This document shows, piece by piece, positions 7,348 through 10,086 of a stretch of DNA of 10,086 nt. The notes beneath the pieces are model-generated. The model saw only the letters and a list, made by a program, of their open reading frames with translations. It was not told the DNA's origin and did no database searches. The translations under genes were made by a program, and so were the position numbers. Each line of letters opens with the position of its first letter. The stretch's first letter is position 1. The stretch is taken from positions 1 through 10,086 of the forward strand of contig JAHXIM010000343.1 of NCBI GenBank assembly GCA_025655635.1, given 5' to 3'. Source of the stretch: a gamma proteobacterium symbiont of Lucinoma myriamae. Its GTDB lineage: Bacteria; Pseudomonadota; Gammaproteobacteria; GRL18.

Positions 7348-7374
7348 TCTACTTATCTTCTCTTTGAACTTTAT

Positions 7375-8598
7375 TTAGAATTCAATACCATCAATCGTTG
7401 CAACGGTATGAATATCTTTATCACCACGGCCGGATAAATTAACAATAATTATCTGCTCCTTATCCATCGTGGGTGCTAATTTTTTGACATAGGCCATGGC
7501 ATGACTGGATTCTAATGCCGGCATAATGCCTTCAATTTTAGTCAGATCATGAAAGCCTCTTAAGGCTTCTTCATCTGTGACTGACACATAGTTTGCCCGA
7601 CCGATATCCTTCAACCAGGAATGTTCAGGACCAACACCAGGATAATCAAGCCCTGCTGAAACGGAGTGAGTCGGGATGATCTGGCCATGTCGATCTTCCA
7701 TCAAATAAGTCCGATTGCCATGCAGCACACCGGGCTTACCGGCACATAGCGGTGCTGCATGTTCACCTGTTTCGAGACCATGACCTGCCGCTTCTACGCC
7801 ATACATAGAAACATCCTGATCATCAACAAAGGGATAAAATAATCCAATAGCATTGGAACCACCGCCAATACAAGCCACTAATGCATCAGGTAGACGCCCC
7901 TCATGCTGCATGCTTTGTTCTCTTGCTTCACGCCCGATAACTGCCTGAAAATCACGGACCATTGCAGGATAAGGATGAGGTCCGGCAGCCGTACCAATAA
8001 TATAAAACGTATTATCAATATTAGTTACCCAGTCACGCATGGCTTCATTGAGCGCATCTTTCAGTGTTCTGGAACCTGAATCAACTGAAACCACACGAGC
8101 ACCCAGTAGTTTCATACGATAGACATTTAATGCCTGACGCTGAATATCTTCTGCACCCATATAAACAACACATTCAAGACCTAATCGTGCGGCTACGGTT
8201 GCTGTCGCCACACCATGCTGACCAGCCCCCGTTTCGGCAATAATTCGGGTTTTACCCATACGTTTAGCTAATAACATCTGACCAACAGTATTATTAATTT
8301 TATGAGCGCCGGTATGATTCAGATCTTCACGTTTTAAATATATTTTTGCGCCACCGAGTTCACGACTCCAGCGCTCTGCAAAATACAAAGGTGATGGACG
8401 GCCGACATAATTAGCCAGATCGTTGTCCAGTTCAGCTAAAAATTCAGGGTCCTGAAAATATTTCATATAGGCCTGATTCAATTCGCTCAAAGGTTCCATC
8501 AATGTTTCTGGAACAAACATACCGCCATATTGGCCAAAATGCCCTTTTTCATCAGGCATGTCAGACAGTTTTTTATCCGCCTGTTGTTCTATAGTCAT
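7375..8598 (-). CDS. trpB: Tryptophan synthase beta chain
   Basis: This PLP enzyme joins indole and L-serine to form tryptophan, in the alpha2beta2 complex with TrpA. It has 407 residues, about ten more than E. coli because of a longer N-terminus. GQYGGMFVPETLM is at 22-34. The PLP lysine is Lys100 in HTGAHKINNTVGQ, and the catalytic glutamate is in AETGAGQHGVATA (121-133). The PLP phosphate loop is GGGSNAIG (245-252). The sequence is complete and belongs to the TrpB1 type that works with TrpA. It is 47 bases downstream of trpF and 27 bases upstream of trpA, matching the standard trpFBA order of non-enteric gammaproteobacteria. The ATG at 8598 is the only start that keeps the expected N-terminus; the ribosome site before it is modest. 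Confidence 0.98.
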   Translation of the reverse strand: MTIEQQADKKLSDMPDEKGHFGQYGGMFVPETLMEPLSELNQAYMKYFQDPEFLAELDNDLANYVGRPSPLYFAERWSRELGGAKIYLKREDLNHTGAHKINNTVGQMLLAKRMGKTRIIAETGAGQHGVATATVAARLGLECVVYMGAEDIQRQALNVYRMKLLGARVVSVDSGSRTLKDALNEAMRDWVTNIDNTFYIIGTAAGPHPYPAMVRDFQAVIGREAREQSMQHEGRLPDALVACIGGGSNAIGLFYPFVDDQDVSMYGVEAAGHGLETGEHAAPLCAGKPGVLHGNRTYLMEDRHGQIIPTHSVSAGLDYPGVGPEHSWLKDIGRANYVSVTDEEALRGFHDLTKIEGIMPALESSHAMAYVKKLAPTMDKEQIIIVNLSGRGDKDIHTVATIDGIEF

Positions 8599-8645
8599 TA
8601 ATCTTACTACCGTATTTCTATAAATATTAAGTTAGTATGCTGTCA

Positions 8646-9266
8646 TTAATCAGCACATTTAACGCTTTCCATAAACCGGATTATTTTTTTTCGGTCTTTT
8701 TTTCCTTTTGATGCTTCAACGCCGCCGCTGACATCAACTGCATAAGGTTTGACCTGCTGTATGGCCTGAGTAATATTTTCCGGCACCAGACCGCCTGCCA
8801 GTATTACCGGCAGACTTAAATCATGAGGGACTTTGTCCCAGTTAAACGCTTCACCCGTGCCGCCGGGAATCCCTTTTTTATAGGTATCCAGAAGTAAACC
8901 TCTGGCACTGGCATAGTCATTTTGTACTTTATATAAATCAAGCCCTTCTTTCATACGCACCGCTTTAATATACGGCCGCTTGAATGAAGCACAAAATTCT
9001 TCTGTTTCATCACCATGAAACTGAATCAGGTCAATAGCAACCTCATCTAGAACCCGCTCAATTTCTTGTCGCTGTGCATTAACAAATAATGCCACAGAGG
9101 TGATAAAAGGCGGTAAACTATTGACCACTTCTAACGCTTTTTTAATACTGACGCAGCGTGGGCTTGGCGGATAAAAGACCAGGCCAATAGCGTCAGCACC
9201 GGAATCACAGGCAAATTTTGCATCTTCACTATTGGTGATACCACAAATTTTAACCCGACTCATCAT
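8646..9266 (-). CDS. trpF: Phosphoribosylanthranilate isomerase
   Basis: This enzyme catalyses the Amadori rearrangement of phosphoribosylanthranilate to CdRP, the third step of tryptophan synthesis after anthranilate. It is a stand-alone TIM-barrel protein of 206 residues, not fused to TrpC as in enterics. Catalytic Cys8 lies in VKICGIT and catalytic Asp127 in LLLDTYKKGIPGGTG. Also present are GLVFYPPSPR (28-37), IQFHGDE (81-87), ILAGGL (155-160) and the phosphate site VDVSGGVE (177-184). Two adjacent ATGs open the gene; the second (9263) gives the usual MSRVKICGIT and either may be used, with AAAG upstream. It appears to be the first gene of its transcript. The truA gene often found upstream is absent, replaced by the divergent soxX. 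I saw no Trp-rich leader peptide for attenuation. Confidence 0.96.
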   Translation of the reverse strand: MMSRVKICGITNSEDAKFACDSGADAIGLVFYPPSPRCVSIKKALEVVNSLPPFITSVALFVNAQRQEIERVLDEVAIDLIQFHGDETEEFCASFKRPYIKAVRMKEGLDLYKVQNDYASARGLLLDTYKKGIPGGTGEAFNWDKVPHDLSLPVILAGGLVPENITQAIQQVKPYAVDVSGGVEASKGKKDRKKIIRFMESVKCAD

Positions 9267-9320
9267 TCAATCTTTATTCTAATTAATATTGTATTATTGC
9301 GTTAGTTTGTACTTTTTACT

Positions 9321-9332
9321 ATTAGCGCTAAT
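9321..9332. promoter_or_regulatory. Perfect 12-bp palindrome in the trpF-soxX divergent spacer
   Basis: ATTAGCGCTAAT reads the same on both strands and is flanked by AT-rich DNA. It lies 55 bases upstream of the trpF start and about 175 bases upstream of soxX, inside a 240-bp divergent promoter region with no genes. The place and symmetry suit an operator for a dimeric regulator, more likely of trpF given the distance. It does not resemble the enterobacterial TrpR operator (ACTAGT-type). One perfect palindrome of this size can occur by chance in 10 kb. Confidence 0.3.
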
Positions 9333-9419
9333 GCCTGAGCGACATCCAGACCGACTCAACATGTTAAGGGTCGAAATTATCCCATATTTTGTCGATTATT
9401 CCTACATAATACATAACAT

Positions 9420-9442
9420 TATAATAAATGTTCGCTTATAAT
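9420..9442 (+). promoter_or_regulatory. Candidate -10 elements for soxX
   Basis: Two perfect TATAAT hexamers occur at 9420-9425 and 9437-9442 in the soxX leader, 65-87 bases before its ATG. Neither has a convincing TTGACA-like box at 16-18 bases upstream, so a promoter here would need an activator or another sigma factor. In this AT-rich spacer chance matches are likely. No clear Shine-Dalgarno sequence precedes the soxX ATG. Confidence 0.25.
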
Positions 9443-9506
9443 ACTCAACCTGATAACAGCTTCATTCAATTTAAAAATTTTCTTTTATTTTCTCTCTATT
9501 ATTAAA

Positions 9507-10028
9507 ATGTTATTTAAAAAAAACAGTATTCATCTCTTTATCATTATTACTCTGCTTATCAGTTGTTTTCACAATGCATCTGCTTCGCCCGAAACTATTG
9601 ATATCATAGACTATGTTATTGAAAACAAATCAATTATAGCACCATTGGGCGGTTTGACAGGTGCTCCCGGTTCAGGTCGTGCTCTGGTCAGAAATCAAAA
9701 TAAAGGCAATTGCCTGTCTTGCCATCAACTGCCCATTCCAGAAGATGATTTTCATGGTAACATTGGTCCTTCTCTTTATACAGTGGGTTTGAGATTTAAT
9801 GCAGCACAATTACGAATACGCATGGCTGATATGAAGTTAATCAATCCATTGACCATTATGCCCGGATATTATAGATCGCCTGATTCAATTAATCGTATCG
9901 CTCCCCAGTATGAAGGAAGCACCATTTTATCGGCACAGGAAATCGAAGACATTGTGTCCTATCTCATGACTTTAAAAAAAGAATCAAGCACCAATAGTCA
10001 AAGACCTCCGGCAAAGCCGGAGGCTTGA
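9507..10028 (+). CDS. soxX: Sulfur oxidation c-type cytochrome SoxX
   Basis: SoxX is the small heme subunit of the periplasmic SoxXA complex, which oxidatively couples thiosulfate to the carrier SoxYZ. The 173-residue protein begins with a signal peptide (MLFKK, hydrophobic core to about residue 20, likely cut after NASA at 27). One heme c site is present: Cys69, Cys72 and His73 in GNCLSCHQLP. It is followed by FHGNIGPSLYTVG (82-94) and by TIMPGYYR, whose Met118 is the likely distal heme ligand. These match SoxX well. The segment LLISC (16-20) also fits a lipobox, so a lipoprotein form is possible. The last residues, RPPAKPEA, are encoded by a hairpin repeat and are probably not functional. 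It is divergent from trpF; other sox genes, if clustered, lie beyond the right edge. Confidence 0.92.
   Translation: MLFKKNSIHLFIIITLLISCFHNASASPETIDIIDYVIENKSIIAPLGGLTGAPGSGRALVRNQNKGNCLSCHQLPIPEDDFHGNIGPSLYTVGLRFNAAQLRIRMADMKLINPLTIMPGYYRSPDSINRIAPQYEGSTILSAQEIEDIVSYLMTLKKESSTNSQRPPAKPEA
10005..10023 (+). terminator. GC-rich hairpin overlapping the soxX stop region
   Basis: CCTCCGGC and GCCGGAGG form a perfect 8-bp stem with an AAA loop, inside the last codons of soxX and three bases before its stop. The following bases (CTTGAATTTGTT) have only a broken T stretch. It may therefore be a weak terminator or an mRNA-stabilising stem, or simply one unit of the hairpin series that continues to the window edge. 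Confidence 0.45.
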
Positions 10029-10086
10029 ATTTGTTAACCGCTCAAAGCGGACTAATTTGTTAACCACCTGAAGGTGGTGCCGCTTT
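10028..10086. repeat. Short hairpin modules joined by a 12-base direct repeat
   Basis: AATTTGTTAACC occurs at 10028-10039 and again at 10054-10065. Each copy runs into a small hairpin: CCGCT/AGCGG at 10038-10050 with a three-base loop, and ACCACC/GGTGGT at 10063-10078 with a four-base loop. With the stem at 10005-10023 there are three consecutive hairpins with different stem sequences but A-rich loops. The series may continue past the window edge, which ends in GCCGCTTT. It looks like an intergenic short palindromic repeat family; the family is not identified. Confidence 0.7.

Noticed and set aside
9296..9362. Minus-strand 22-codon ORF upstream of trpF as a trp leader peptide
   Set aside because: It has no tryptophan codons in frame, no Shine-Dalgarno sequence and no following terminator/antiterminator pair, so there is no basis for attenuation.

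Overview
This AT-rich window reads as a chromosomal segment of a sulfur-oxidising gammaproteobacterium. The minus strand carries, in transcription order, trpF, trpB, trpA, accD, folC, a DedD/SPOR protein, cvpA and purF. This is the widely conserved gammaproteobacterial order, usually preceded by truA. At the right edge, a divergent plus-strand gene encodes SoxX, the small cytochrome c subunit of the Sox thiosulfate-oxidation system. I cannot name the genus from the sequence alone.

Layout, right to left: soxX (9507-10028, +) ends inside a GC-rich hairpin, and further small hairpins joined by a 12-base direct repeat follow to the window edge. A 240-bp divergent spacer with a perfect 12-bp palindrome separates soxX from trpF. 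trpF-trpB-trpA (9266-6526) supply the last steps of tryptophan synthesis. A 216-bp spacer before accD is mostly a four-copy, roughly 43-bp tandem repeat whose units contain inverted arms. accD-folC-dedD (6309-3402) overlap by 1 and 4 bases and are probably translationally coupled. After a 193-bp spacer with palindromes and a promoter-like site come cvpA and purF (3208-1183).

Left of purF lies a TTG-initiated PilZ-domain gene (1061-678). After it comes the N-terminal part of a DUF1631-type gene that appears doubly broken. Its frame lacks a start codon, although one extra base just after an ATG would explain this. It is also cut at about position 160 by the 3' end of a group II intron lying on the opposite strand (domains V and VI at 91-159).

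The core genes look intact, with catalytic residues at expected places. The unusual content is in the non-coding and broken parts: the antisense intron, the lesion at the start of the DUF1631 gene, the tandem hairpin repeat before accD, and the hairpin modules at the soxX terminus. I found no tRNA, rRNA, CRISPR array or convincing new multi-gene system.
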